39,033 nt of DNA from an uncultured Hymenobacter sp. Its GTDB lineage: Bacteria; Bacteroidota; Bacteroidia; Cytophagales; Hymenobacteraceae. Shown one piece after another: positions 1 to 5,685 of this stretch; within the stretch, counting starts at the first letter, position 1, and each line of letters starts with the position of its first letter. The stretch spans positions 1 to 39,033 of the forward strand of contig CAJYPK010000030.1 in NCBI GenBank assembly GCA_913776615.1. The letters are read 5' to 3'. The position numbers and the translations under genes are program-made. The notes under the pieces were generated by a model, which worked only from the letters and a program-made list of their open reading frames with translations, searched no databases and had not been told where the DNA came from.

Positions 1-88
1 GTCGGTTGTCGCGTCCCGTGCCCAGTCGGCCACGCGTGTGCGGCTCGACTAACTGCCATTCCCGTTCGCTTAATTCGTGACGACGCAT
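1..88 (-). CDS. IS5-family transposase, N-terminal fragment running off the window
   Basis: Reading leftwards from an ATG at 88, the strand encodes 29 residues beginning MRRHELSEREW, followed by the LVEP segment and a GRDNR run before the window ends. This is the usual opening of IS5-superfamily (DDE) transposases, which start with a short helical domain of the form RxELTDxQWxxIEPLLP and continue with G...G...DNR. Only the N-terminus is visible, so the catalytic residues cannot be checked and it is unknown whether the gene is intact. A -7 promoter element (93-100) sits four bases before the ATG. The terminal inverted repeat probably lies between about 105 and 136, but I could not fix its end. 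Confidence 0.7.
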   Translation of the reverse strand, partial: MRRHELSEREWQLVEPHTRGRLGTGRDNR

Positions 89-92
89 GCCG

Positions 93-100
93 CAAAGCTA
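93..100 (-). promoter_or_regulatory. -7 promoter element of the transposase gene
   Basis: The minus strand reads TAGCTTTG, a full match to the Bacteroidota -7 consensus TAnnTTTG. It is only four bases from the ATG, so the transcript would be leaderless or nearly so. No clear -33 TTTG is visible upstream. Confidence 0.45.
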
Positions 101-135
101 CCGCCTTTGCTGTCCACAGACTTTAGAAGGTCGTC

Positions 136-235
136 TGGCTCCCCCTCTCCTTTTCGGAGAGGGGGCCGGGGGGTGAGGCGCTCACGATAGAACTGCGACT
201 GACCGTACACGAACCTGAAATTTGCTCTAATGTGG
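136..235. repeat. Family A palindromic repeat, right half only
   Basis: Contains the core hairpin CCCCCTCTCC/GGAGAGGGGG followed by GGCCGGGGGGTGAGGCGCTC and an outer arm ending CCTGAAATTTGCTCT. The outer arm matches the inverted outer arm of the complete element at 2222-2446. The left half is absent and the DNA to the left belongs to the IS element, so the IS may have removed or displaced it. Confidence 0.7.
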
Positions 236-283
236 AGTAGGAGGCTCGCAAAGCGCTATTCCACCCCACCCACGTTTACCGGG

Positions 284-697
284 CTACGCTGGCTGATGGG
301 CAAACTTTTCGAGGGCCGCCGGGGTGAGGGGCGTGAAAAAATTAACCAGGTTGCCATCGGGGTCCCGAAAAAGCAACGAACGGTTGCCCCAGGGCATGGT
401 GGTCGGGGCCTGCACGAGCGCGTCGCCCAAATACGTGGCCAGGCGCTCGTAATCGGCATCCACGTCGGCCACCCGAAACTCGATAATGGCCGTGCGGTTG
501 GCGGCGGGGCTCGCCACCAGGTCGCCGCCAAAAGGGGCCAGGGTGCTCGTGTCGCCGATAGCCAGGGTGCCCCCCCGCGTGCGTAGCTCGCCAAAGCTGG
601 GCGTGGCGCGGACCAGCGGTTGGCCGCTCACGGTTTCGTAAAAGCCGGCCAGGCGCTCGAAGTCGGCGGTAATGAGGCGAACGGACGTGAAGTTCAT
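284..697 (-). CDS. VOC (glyoxalase/bleomycin-resistance fold) family protein
   Basis: A 137-residue single-domain protein of the vicinal oxygen chelate superfamily. It begins MNFTSVRLITADFERLAGFY, the usual first strand and helix in which a substrate-pair comparison starts, and ends with RDPDGNLVNFFTP (about residues 111-123), the hallmark closing strand of the fold. The substrate cannot be told from sequence; such proteins bind metal and act on glyoxal-like compounds, dioxygenase substrates or antibiotics. The start at 697 is chosen because the fold begins there; an in-frame ATG 30 bases upstream is possible. It lies 90 bases downstream of a WYL regulator on the same strand and may be its target or operon partner. 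Confidence 0.85.
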   Translation of the reverse strand: MNFTSVRLITADFERLAGFYETVSGQPLVRATPSFGELRTRGGTLAIGDTSTLAPFGGDLVASPAANRTAIIEFRVADVDADYERLATYLGDALVQAPTTMPWGNRSLLFRDPDGNLVNFFTPLTPAALEKFAHQPA

Positions 698-787
698 GCG
701 AAAACAGAAAGATGGGTGAGGCCGCAAAGCACGCCGGCCCCACTGACAACCCTATGGCAGTCCGTTTTGGCAAGGGGTAAAAAAAAG

Positions 788-1483
788 TTACGCCGCCGGG
801 GGCAAGTGGAGGCTGGCGAGGTAGTCGGCCAGCGAGAGGGGCGCTGGGTTGGTAAACGGCCGCTCCGTTACGGCTAGGTGCTGCACCCGTGCCAGCCGAA
901 ACTCGCGGTAGGCTTGGCGCAGTTGGCACCAGCCCACCAGCTGCCAGGCAAAGTTGTAGAATACCAACCCGATGGGCTCGACGTGCCGCTGGGTACTGCG
1001 GCCTTGCTTATCACAGTAGTCCAGCGCCAGCACCCGGCGACTCGCCAGCGCTAGCTGCACCGGCGCCAGGTAGGCGAGGTGCCGTTCCTGGTACTCGGGT
1101 ACGTGCAGTCGAATGCCCGTGGCCAGGTGGGCCAGGGGCGCTTGCGCGGGTCCGCGCAGGACGGCGCGTACTTTGTGCAGGGCCGCCGCCACGTGCGGTT
1201 GTACCGAATGGTCGGTAAGGGTCGTGCCCAGTGCTTCCAGCAGCAGCAGCGCGTGGGCCTCGTCGGCGGTGAAGTTAACCGGGGGCAGAAAGTAGCCTTG
1301 CACGAGAAAATAGCCGCGCCCGGCCTCAAAGCTCACGGGAATTCCTTGCTCGCCCAGCGCGCTGATATCGCGGTACACCGTGCGCACACTAATGCCGAAA
1401 TGCGTGGCGATGTGCTCGGCCGGCGTGTACCGACGGGCTTGCAGTAAAGTGACGAGGCCAAAGAGCCGGTCAATCCGATTCAT
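788..1483 (-). CDS. YafY-type transcriptional regulator with HTH and WYL domains
   Basis: A 231-residue regulator. Residues about 3-58 form a winged helix-turn-helix of the HTH_11 type (MNRIDRLFGLVTLLQ, then HFGISVRTVYRDISAL), the standard opening of YafY/DeoR-like proteins. Residues about 130-215 form a WYL domain (EPIGLVFYNFAWQLVGWC), which in known members binds nucleic acid or nucleotide ligands and switches DNA binding. The start at 1483 fits the conserved MNRIDRL opening; an upstream in-frame extension to 1555 lacks family similarity. The VOC gene follows on the same strand, a common pairing for this family. Ligand and targets are unknown. Confidence 0.88.
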   Translation of the reverse strand: MNRIDRLFGLVTLLQARRYTPAEHIATHFGISVRTVYRDISALGEQGIPVSFEAGRGYFLVQGYFLPPVNFTADEAHALLLLEALGTTLTDHSVQPHVAAALHKVRAVLRGPAQAPLAHLATGIRLHVPEYQERHLAYLAPVQLALASRRVLALDYCDKQGRSTQRHVEPIGLVFYNFAWQLVGWCQLRQAYREFRLARVQHLAVTERPFTNPAPLSLADYLASLHLPPAA

Positions 1484-1679
1484 GTGGGTAACAAGGAGGT
1501 GGCAAGCGCTAGCGCAAAGTAAACCTAGGTACAAGCGGCCAGAAAGGTGCGCCATACGGAGGCTGCCTCCTAATAAGTCTAAAACCTAGCCGAAGAGGTA
1601 TCGCAACGGCTCAGGAGATAGAGCAGGAGGCCGGTACTTGCTGAGCCAGCAGAGGCGTTCGGAAACCCGCTCGCAAAAC

Positions 1680-1706
1680 GGCGCTGAAAACCACGTTTTC
1701 AGCGCC
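1680..1706. repeat. Perfect 12-bp hairpin upstream of the BLUF gene
   Basis: GGCGCTGAAAAC and its exact reverse complement are separated by three bases. No T-tract follows on either strand, so a simple intrinsic terminator is not indicated. It lies 23 bases before the proposed -33 region of the BLUF gene in an otherwise featureless 300-base gap (1484-1791), and could be an operator. Confidence 0.5.
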
Positions 1707-1728
1707 GTCGGCGCAGGTGAGGAAGTCG

Positions 1729-1762
1729 TTCGAAAAACTCCCTGCGCTGCATGATATCTTTG
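1729..1762 (+). promoter_or_regulatory. Candidate promoter of the BLUF gene
   Basis: TATCTTTG at 1755-1762 matches the Bacteroidota -7 consensus exactly. TTCG at 1729-1732, a one-base variant of the -33 TTTG, lies 22 bases upstream, near the usual spacing. The ATG at 1792 follows after 29 bases. Because this promoter is inside the longer open frame that begins at 1717, it argues for the later start. Confidence 0.5.
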
Positions 1763-1791
1763 AGGAGTACAAATTATCTGCCCACTGCTGT

Positions 1792-2208
1792 ATGCATCAT
1801 ATTATCTACTTAAGCCGCGTGAGCGGGAAGCTGAGTTCCGAAGAGTTAGTTGCGCTGTTAGTAAAGGCGCGCCGAAAGAACGCCCTGGCCGGCATCACGG
1901 GCGCAATGGTCTACGGCGAGGGGCAATTCATGCAGGTGCTAGAGGGCGAAAAAGTACCCGTTACTGCTCTCTACGAGCGCATCGTGGCCGACCCGCGCCA
2001 CAAGTCCATTCTCAAGCTAGCCGACAAGCCAATTACAGAGCGCACATTTAGCGATTGGTCAATGGCCTTCCGCGAGCTCTCCCCTGAACAGGCGGCAGAG
2101 TTGGATGGCTACGCCTCGCCAGCCTACTGGGAGCAGACCTCCTTTGCCAGCGGCTCCCCAGATGCAATACTGCTCAACCGCATGCGCAACGTGGTTCTGC
2201 TACCGTAG
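1792..2208 (+). CDS. BLUF-domain blue-light photoreceptor (short, single domain)
   Basis: A 138-residue protein whose first 93 residues are a BLUF domain, which binds FAD and senses blue light. The key residues are all present: Tyr6 and Ser8 (IIYLS), Asn30 (RRKNALAGITG), Gln48 (FMQVLEG), Trp89 and Met91 (DWSMAF). Their spacing (24, 18, 41 and 2 residues) equals that of Tyr21, Asn45, Gln63, Trp104 and Met106 of AppA, so the photochemistry should work. The remaining 45 residues form a short tail with no enzyme domain, so output is probably through a partner protein. The start at 1792 is preferred over an in-frame ATG at 1717 because the fold starts at once and a promoter lies in between. No neighbour reveals the partner. 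Confidence 0.93.
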   Translation: MHHIIYLSRVSGKLSSEELVALLVKARRKNALAGITGAMVYGEGQFMQVLEGEKVPVTALYERIVADPRHKSILKLADKPITERTFSDWSMAFRELSPEQAAELDGYASPAYWEQTSFASGSPDAILLNRMRNVVLLP

Positions 2209-2221
2209 CTCTGGGTACTTA

Positions 2222-2446
2222 GAGCAAATTTCAAGTCAGTGTATAGGTTGTTGCTCTCCAGGCGCGGTCGCCCCACCCCCCGGCCCCCTCTCCGAAGTGG
2301 AGAGGGGGAGCGTGCCGACTACCTCACGATTGCCTTACGTGAGCAAGCGGTTGGCTCCCCCTCTCCTTTTCGGAGAGGGGGCCGGGGGGTGAGGCGCTCC
2401 GCCTGAGTGGCAACAACCTGTACACCGACTTGGAAACCGCTATAAG
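2222..2446. repeat. Family A composite palindromic element, complete copy
   Basis: The element is a nested inverted repeat. Outer arms read roughly AAGTCRGTGTAYAGGTTGTTGC (left about 2231-2252; inverted right about 2412-2433). Inner arms carry the GGCCCCCTCTCC hairpin (2262-2315 and 2350-2402). A central spacer contains CTTACGTGAGCAAGCGG, which recurs in other copies. No reading frame is conserved, so it looks like a non-coding, MITE- or REP-like element. It fills most of the gap after the BLUF gene. Confidence 0.8.
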
Positions 2447-2469
2447 AGTTATACATGCGCGCTGTTGCG

Positions 2470-2650
2470 TAATAACACCAGCATTAAAAAGGAGAAGGGG
2501 AGCCGGACGGCTACTTACCGACTGCTTACGTGAGCTAGCACTCGGCTCCCCGAAAAGTGCTTGATCCGCAGAAAAATGCTTGATCCGCATTTCCTTTTCG
2601 GGGACTCTGCGCATAAAGCAGATGCGGCCGGGGGGGGAGGCGCCACGTCT
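2470..2650. repeat. Degenerate family A element with a 19-bp tandem duplication
   Basis: It holds the spacer sequence CTGCTTACGTGAGCTAGC (about 2523-2540), flanked by decayed GGAGAAGGGGAGCC and GGCTCCCCGAAAA arms, and ends with GGGGGGAGGCGCCACGTCTGG near 2650. Inside it, GAAAAGTGCTTGATCCGCA (2552-2570) is repeated with one change at 2571-2589. With the complete copy just upstream, it makes 2209-2660 almost wholly repeat DNA without a gene. Confidence 0.6.
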
Positions 2651-2717
2651 GGATGCCCGCCCCGGGAGTATACCAGCATACCAGCCACCTCCCCAACTTC
2701 AAAACAGCCCCAAAACC

Positions 2718-2752
2718 AAAAGGCCCTTTCTCCTACGGGAGAAGGGCCTTTT
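2718..2752 (-). terminator. Intrinsic terminator of the tRNA-Leu gene
   Basis: AAAAGGCCCTT and AAGGGCCTTTT form a strong stem continued by CTCC/GGAG with one bulged base, and the minus strand runs into a TTTTGGTTTTG tract. It lies 15 bases beyond the 3' end of the tRNA. It is nearly symmetrical and could act in both directions. Confidence 0.75.
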
Positions 2753-2766
2753 GAAGCTAACCATCG

Positions 2767-2848
2767 TACCTGGAGCCGGAGTCGAACCGGCACACCTTGC
2801 GGTAATGGTGTTTGAGACCATCGCGTCTACCGGTTCCGCCATCCAGGC
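2767..2848 (-). tRNA. tRNA-Leu, anticodon CAA
   Basis: The minus strand folds into an 82-nt class II tRNA. The acceptor arm is GCCTGGA paired with TCCAGGT. The D-arm has GGCGGAACCGGTAGACGC. The anticodon stem ATGGT/ACCAT encloses the loop CTCAAAC, giving anticodon CAA for UUG leucine codons. A variable arm follows, then the T-loop GTTCGACTC. The discriminator base is A, as expected for leucine. The CCA end is not encoded. It has its own promoter and terminator and stands alone, downstream of hscB on the same strand. Confidence 0.95.
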
Positions 2849-2871
2849 AACTTATTCCGCGCGTCCGGTAA

Positions 2872-3420
2872 TCACGAGCGGGCCGCAAAGGTAGCGAGCT
2901 GCTGCCGAAGTCGCAAGAGGTAGCGCTTTTTTAGGTAGTAGGTTTTTACCTGGGCCAGGGCGGCGGGGCGGTGGTCGGCGGGCAGCTGGGGGTAGCCGGC
3001 CAGCACGGGCTGAATGCCCGCGTCGAGGGTATCGGCCAGGGCGGTTACGTCCGCGTCGAGGCGGGCGGTGGCGGCCGGGTCGGGCTCCATTTCCAGCTCC
3101 ATCAGCTGCTCGTTGAGGTCCATTACCTCCATCAGGAAGTCGGCGGGGAGTTGGTTTTGGGCGCTGCCTTCCTCGAGCAGACCGTGCTGGGCCAGCAGGT
3201 AGGCCATGCGGGCGTCGGGGTTGGCGAGGGTGCGGTAGGCGTCGGTATTGAGGGTGCTCAGGCGTAGGGCCTCGGCCTGGGCGGCGGGGGTGTCCTGGGC
3301 GTGGAAGTCGGGGTGCAGCTCGCGGCTGAGCTGGTAGTACCGGGACTTGAGCGCGGCCTCATCGAGCAAAAACGCTTCGGGCAGGTCGTAGAAGGCGAAG
3401 TAATTAGTGGTATCGGGCAT
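2872..3420 (-). CDS. hscB: Fe-S cluster assembly co-chaperone HscB (J-domain protein)
   Basis: A 182-residue protein. The N-terminal J-domain (about residues 6-80) has YYQLSRELHPDFH with the HPD motif at 36-38, which stimulates the ATPase of the Hsp70 partner HscA or DnaK. The C-terminal helical domain (about 95-182) is the part that binds the scaffold IscU in known HscB proteins. The length fits the family (about 170-180). The start at 3420 gives MPDTTNYFAFYDLP; an open frame continues upstream but is not similar to the family. No other isc genes are in the window. The last 45 bases carry the promoter of the downstream tRNA gene. A possible -7 element (3502-3509) overlaps the stop codon of the gene before it. 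Confidence 0.92.
   Translation of the reverse strand: MPDTTNYFAFYDLPEAFLLDEAALKSRYYQLSRELHPDFHAQDTPAAQAEALRLSTLNTDAYRTLANPDARMAYLLAQHGLLEEGSAQNQLPADFLMEVMDLNEQLMELEMEPDPAATARLDADVTALADTLDAGIQPVLAGYPQLPADHRPAALAQVKTYYLKKRYLLRLRQQLATFAARS
2886..2917 (-). promoter_or_regulatory. tRNA-Leu promoter inside the 3' end of hscB
   Basis: The minus strand reads CTTG (2917-2914), 20 bases, then TACCTTTG (2893-2886). This fits the Bacteroidota promoter TTTG-N19-TAnnTTTG with nearly ideal spacing. The mature tRNA begins 37 bases downstream. The promoter overlaps the last codons of hscB. Confidence 0.65.
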
Positions 3421-3506
3421 GGGGGAGGGCCGGCGGGGCAAAGCGGGCCGCCGGTAGCAGGTACTACCGCCGGCGGCGGCCGTTGGTTGGGCCAGCACCG
3501 GCAAAG

Positions 3507-3803
3507 CTACTGGCCCGCGCCCGCCCGCACCGCCGAAAACGCCAGCGCCGGGGCCGCCAGCAGCCGCTTGGTCGCCGGCCACACCTGCCCAAACAACGCC
3601 GAGCGCCGGTAGGCATCGAGCGCGGCGGCATCGTCCCAGTGGCTGTAGGTGCAGTAGGTGTGCGGGTCGTCGGCATCCTGCCACAGCTCCAGGTGCCGGC
3701 AGCCCGGCTGCTGCCGAATGAGGTCTTCGGAGGCCCGGAACAAGTTCAGAAAATCGGCTACGCGGCCGGGGGCCAGCGGGAGGCGAACGATGCGAAGGAG
3801 CAC
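3507..3803 (-). CDS. Antibiotic biosynthesis monooxygenase (ABM)-fold protein
   Basis: A 98-residue ferredoxin-like protein of the ABM superfamily (small dimeric alpha+beta barrels that include heme-degrading and quinone-forming monooxygenases). The visible pattern is VLLRIVRLPLAPGRVADFLNLF, then PGCRHLELWQDADDP and the second-half signature TYSHWDDAAALDAYRRS. The start is taken as GTG at 3803 because relatives begin with MxLRIVR; the open frame extends upstream to an ATG at 3899 without recognisable similarity. The substrate is unknown. The gene is followed by hscB on the same strand with a gap of 86 bases. Confidence 0.8.
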   Translation of the reverse strand: MLLRIVRLPLAPGRVADFLNLFRASEDLIRQQPGCRHLELWQDADDPHTYCTYSHWDDAAALDAYRRSALFGQVWPATKRLLAAPALAFSAVRAGAGQ

Positions 3804-3931
3804 GGTGGGGTGGGCTAGGGGTTGAAAATCAGTCAGAATAAGGCGGCTCAAAGTAAGCTCAAGCTTAACAATCCGCCGGCCCGGGGCGTACAAGGGCACT
3901 TCAACTTTCTCATTTTCTACAAGTTTTCCTT

Positions 3932-4120
3932 ATGCGTTACGCTCCCCGCGCCCTGTGGCTGGCCGTACCGGCCTGTGCGGCTCTATCGCTGCTGGCCTCG
4001 TGCAGCAGCAATCCCGAAGCCACCACCACCGAAAAAACCGCCGTCGTAGTACCCTCCGAGGCCACCTCGGCCTCCGACAGCAGCGCCGTTACGGCCGACT
4101 CGGCCAATGCGCCCAAGTAG
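3932..4120 (+). CDS. Small lipoprotein of unknown function
   Basis: A 62-residue protein with a lipoprotein signal peptide: basic start MRYAPR, hydrophobic core, and lipobox LLASC with the lipidated cysteine at residue 24. The mature part of 39 residues is low in complexity, rich in Thr, Ser, Ala and acidic residues, and probably unfolded. Aspartate is absent just after the cysteine (SSNPEA follows), so export to the outer membrane is plausible. A strong terminator follows 25 bases after the stop, which supports a real, separately transcribed gene. No function can be assigned. Confidence 0.7.
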   Translation: MRYAPRALWLAVPACAALSLLASCSSNPEATTTEKTAVVVPSEATSASDSSAVTADSANAPK

Positions 4121-4145
4121 GGCAGACTATACCTGTTACCGAGAA

Positions 4146-4181
4146 GCGCCCGGCTGCTACCTAGCGGCCGGGCGCTTTTTT
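4146..4181 (+). terminator. Intrinsic terminator after the small lipoprotein gene
   Basis: GCGCCCGGC and GCCGGGCGC form a perfect 9-bp GC-rich stem with a 12-base loop, followed at once by six T residues. Confidence 0.85.
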
Positions 4182-4210
4182 AGAAGCTGTTTTGAGTTAG
4201 CTAAACCAGC

Positions 4211-4288
4211 TGTCCTTGCGAGCGCAGCGAAGCAATCGCACCTGCTCAGCCTAGCTGTTTGGGTGTCCTTGCGAGCGCAGCGAAGCAA
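4211..4288. repeat. Two direct copies of a 25-bp repeat (family C)
   Basis: TGTCCTTGCGAGCGCAGCGA, continuing AGCAA, occurs at 4211-4235 and again at 4264-4288. It lies in a 512-base gap (4121-4632) that holds only repeats and one terminator. Confidence 0.75.
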
Positions 4289-4378
4289 GGACAAACAGGT
4301 TGTAGATGAGTAGGAATAACTTAAACAGTCTCTCAGCGGATTTTTTGCAAATGGAAAGCAGGTTAACCAAAAACGTCG

Positions 4379-4468
4379 GTCATGCTGAGCTTGCCGCAGC
4401 ATCTCGCTCGCTTCGTTGCTAAGCCGTTCGACGAAGCGAGCGAGATGCTGCGGCAAGCTCAGCATGAC
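4379..4468. repeat. Family B hairpin repeat
   Basis: A perfect inverted repeat of 37 bp around a 16-base loop, starting GTCATGCTGAGCTTGCCG. Flanking bases (AACCAAAAACGTCGG) match the flank of the copy at 32240-32329 in inverted form, so the element extends beyond the hairpin. Confidence 0.85.
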
Positions 4469-4550
4469 AATACGTGGTGAGGCGTGGGGAAGAGAAGATT
4501 TTTTAAACAGCAGCATTACGTAGTGCTACACCTCTCTTTGCTCACTCCTT

Positions 4551-4598
4551 ACGTCTGTCATGCTTGTCTGGCGTCCGCTTGCGAAGCATGACAGACGT
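4551..4598. repeat. Short family B-like hairpin
   Basis: ACGTCTGTCATGCT at 4551-4564 pairs with AGCATGACAGACGT at 4585-4598. The loop holds GTCTGGCGTCCGCTTGCG, which also appears in the arms of the copy at 13444-13542. It lies 35 bases beyond the 3' end of the SAM hydrolase gene. Confidence 0.7.
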
Positions 4599-4632
4599 AG
4601 AGAACAGGACAAGATAAAAGACCTATCGAGCG

Positions 4633-5475
4633 CTACGGTAGCAGTTCCGCGAAGCGCACATCCACCTGCGAGTCGAAGTACAGCCCCAGCAGCTCGCTGG
4701 CGTGGCCCTGGTTGATGGCGATGCACAGGCAGCCCTGCGGGTTGAAGGTGCACACGATTTCGCCGGGGGGCGCGGCGGCGAAGTGCGGGCGCAGCTCGCG
4801 CACGATCTCGCGGCCGAAGTGCACGGCCGCCGCCCGGCCCCGGCCCACCACCTCCATCGCCTCGCGGGAAATGTTGGTAATCAGGTTGCCGTAGTGGTCT
4901 ACGTGCACCACGTGGCCGGTGATGCGGTTGTCTTGCAGGCGCAGCTGGCGGTTGGTGAGCAGAAAAAGGTCGGCCACGGGCTGACCCAGGCTGCCCAGCG
5001 GGTGGCCCTGGGCGAGGCGCACGGCGGCCGGGGCCAGGATGTCGCGGGTGGGGTTGAGCGAAATCGGCTGGAGGTTGCCCGCCGCCAGCGGGACGGCCGG
5101 AGCCGGCACGAGCACCGGGCTGGGTAGGCGCACCAGCTGGGCGGGTACGCCGTCGCAGAGCAGCGGCAGCAGGCCGTTGTCGGCCACCACGAAGTAGTGG
5201 CCCTCGTGCTCGGCCGCGTGCCAGGCGGGGCTGGCCACCGCGCCCGCGTCGCTGGCCCCGTAGTCGCTCACCGTGATGAGGTGGGTAGTACCCACCGGGA
5301 AGTCGCGAAATACGGCCCGCAGAACGTGCACGGCGTGCGCGATGTTGTAGGGTTCGACGCCGTGCGTGATGTCCAGCACCGGCAATTGGGGGGCCAATTG
5401 CAGCAAACGGGCTTTGAGCGCGGCCGTGTAGTGGTCGCGGTAGCCAAAATCCGTAAGCAGCGTTAGTACCCCCAT
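4633..5475 (-). CDS. S-adenosyl-L-methionine hydrolase (DUF62/SAM hydroxide adenosyltransferase) family protein
   Basis: A 280-residue protein of the family that contains SAM hydroxide adenosyltransferases and the SAM-dependent fluorinase and chlorinase. It opens MGVLTLLTDFGYRDHYTAALK; the TDFG motif (8-11) is the SAM-binding signature. IAHAVHVLRAVFRDFPVGTTHLITVSD and HYFVVADNGLLPLL follow the usual order, and the C-terminal domain has HVDHYGNLITNIS. Members without a halide site hydrolyse SAM to adenosine and methionine. The usual DPGVG segment is replaced by SDYGASDAG, so activity should be tested. The start at 5475 fits the family. It diverges from the PhoH gene; a TACTTTTG element at 5539-5546 on this strand may be its -7 box. 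Confidence 0.88.
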   Translation of the reverse strand: MGVLTLLTDFGYRDHYTAALKARLLQLAPQLPVLDITHGVEPYNIAHAVHVLRAVFRDFPVGTTHLITVSDYGASDAGAVASPAWHAAEHEGHYFVVADNGLLPLLCDGVPAQLVRLPSPVLVPAPAVPLAAGNLQPISLNPTRDILAPAAVRLAQGHPLGSLGQPVADLFLLTNRQLRLQDNRITGHVVHVDHYGNLITNISREAMEVVGRGRAAAVHFGREIVRELRPHFAAAPPGEIVCTFNPQGCLCIAINQGHASELLGLYFDSQVDVRFAELLP

Positions 5476-5538
5476 GCCCGCAGTTGCCAGGTTCTTCGTA
5501 GTATTGTTTAAAAGCCGGCCGGCTGGCTGGCGCGGCTG

Positions 5539-5546
5539 CAAAAGTA
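5539..5546 (-). promoter_or_regulatory. Candidate -7 element of the SAM hydrolase gene
   Basis: The minus strand reads TACTTTTG, a match to TAnnTTTG, 63 bases before the ATG at 5475. No good -33 TTTG is seen at the expected distance. Confidence 0.35.
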
Positions 5547-5685
5547 GTCGGGTTTCTGGTAGTCGGCCGGGACTTTTCAGCCAGCGCGCTTGTCTATAGG
5601 AATGACGCTGACCGGCAAGCCAATGCCGCAGCACGTTACGGTTACAGTTTCTCTTTCTCTCTCCCCTTTTCGCTGCCCACTCAGT

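Noticed and set aside
1717..1791. N-terminal extension of the BLUF protein
   Set aside because: The fold starts at 1792 and a promoter-like sequence lies within the extension.
2209..2660. Short + and - strand frames across the repeats
   Set aside because: They change between copies of the repeat and encode Pro/Gly/Arg-rich peptides that follow the hairpin sequence.
3502..3509. TAGCTTTG on the minus strand as the hscB promoter
   Set aside because: It is a good -7 match overlapping the stop of the upstream gene, but it has no -33 partner at suitable distance and lies 80 bases from hscB. I mention it in the hscB entry without listing it as a site.
4121..4632. Possible CRISPR-like array because of repeated strings
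   Set aside because: The repeats are palindromic pairs of different families with irregular spacing, without regular unique spacers, and no cas genes are present.
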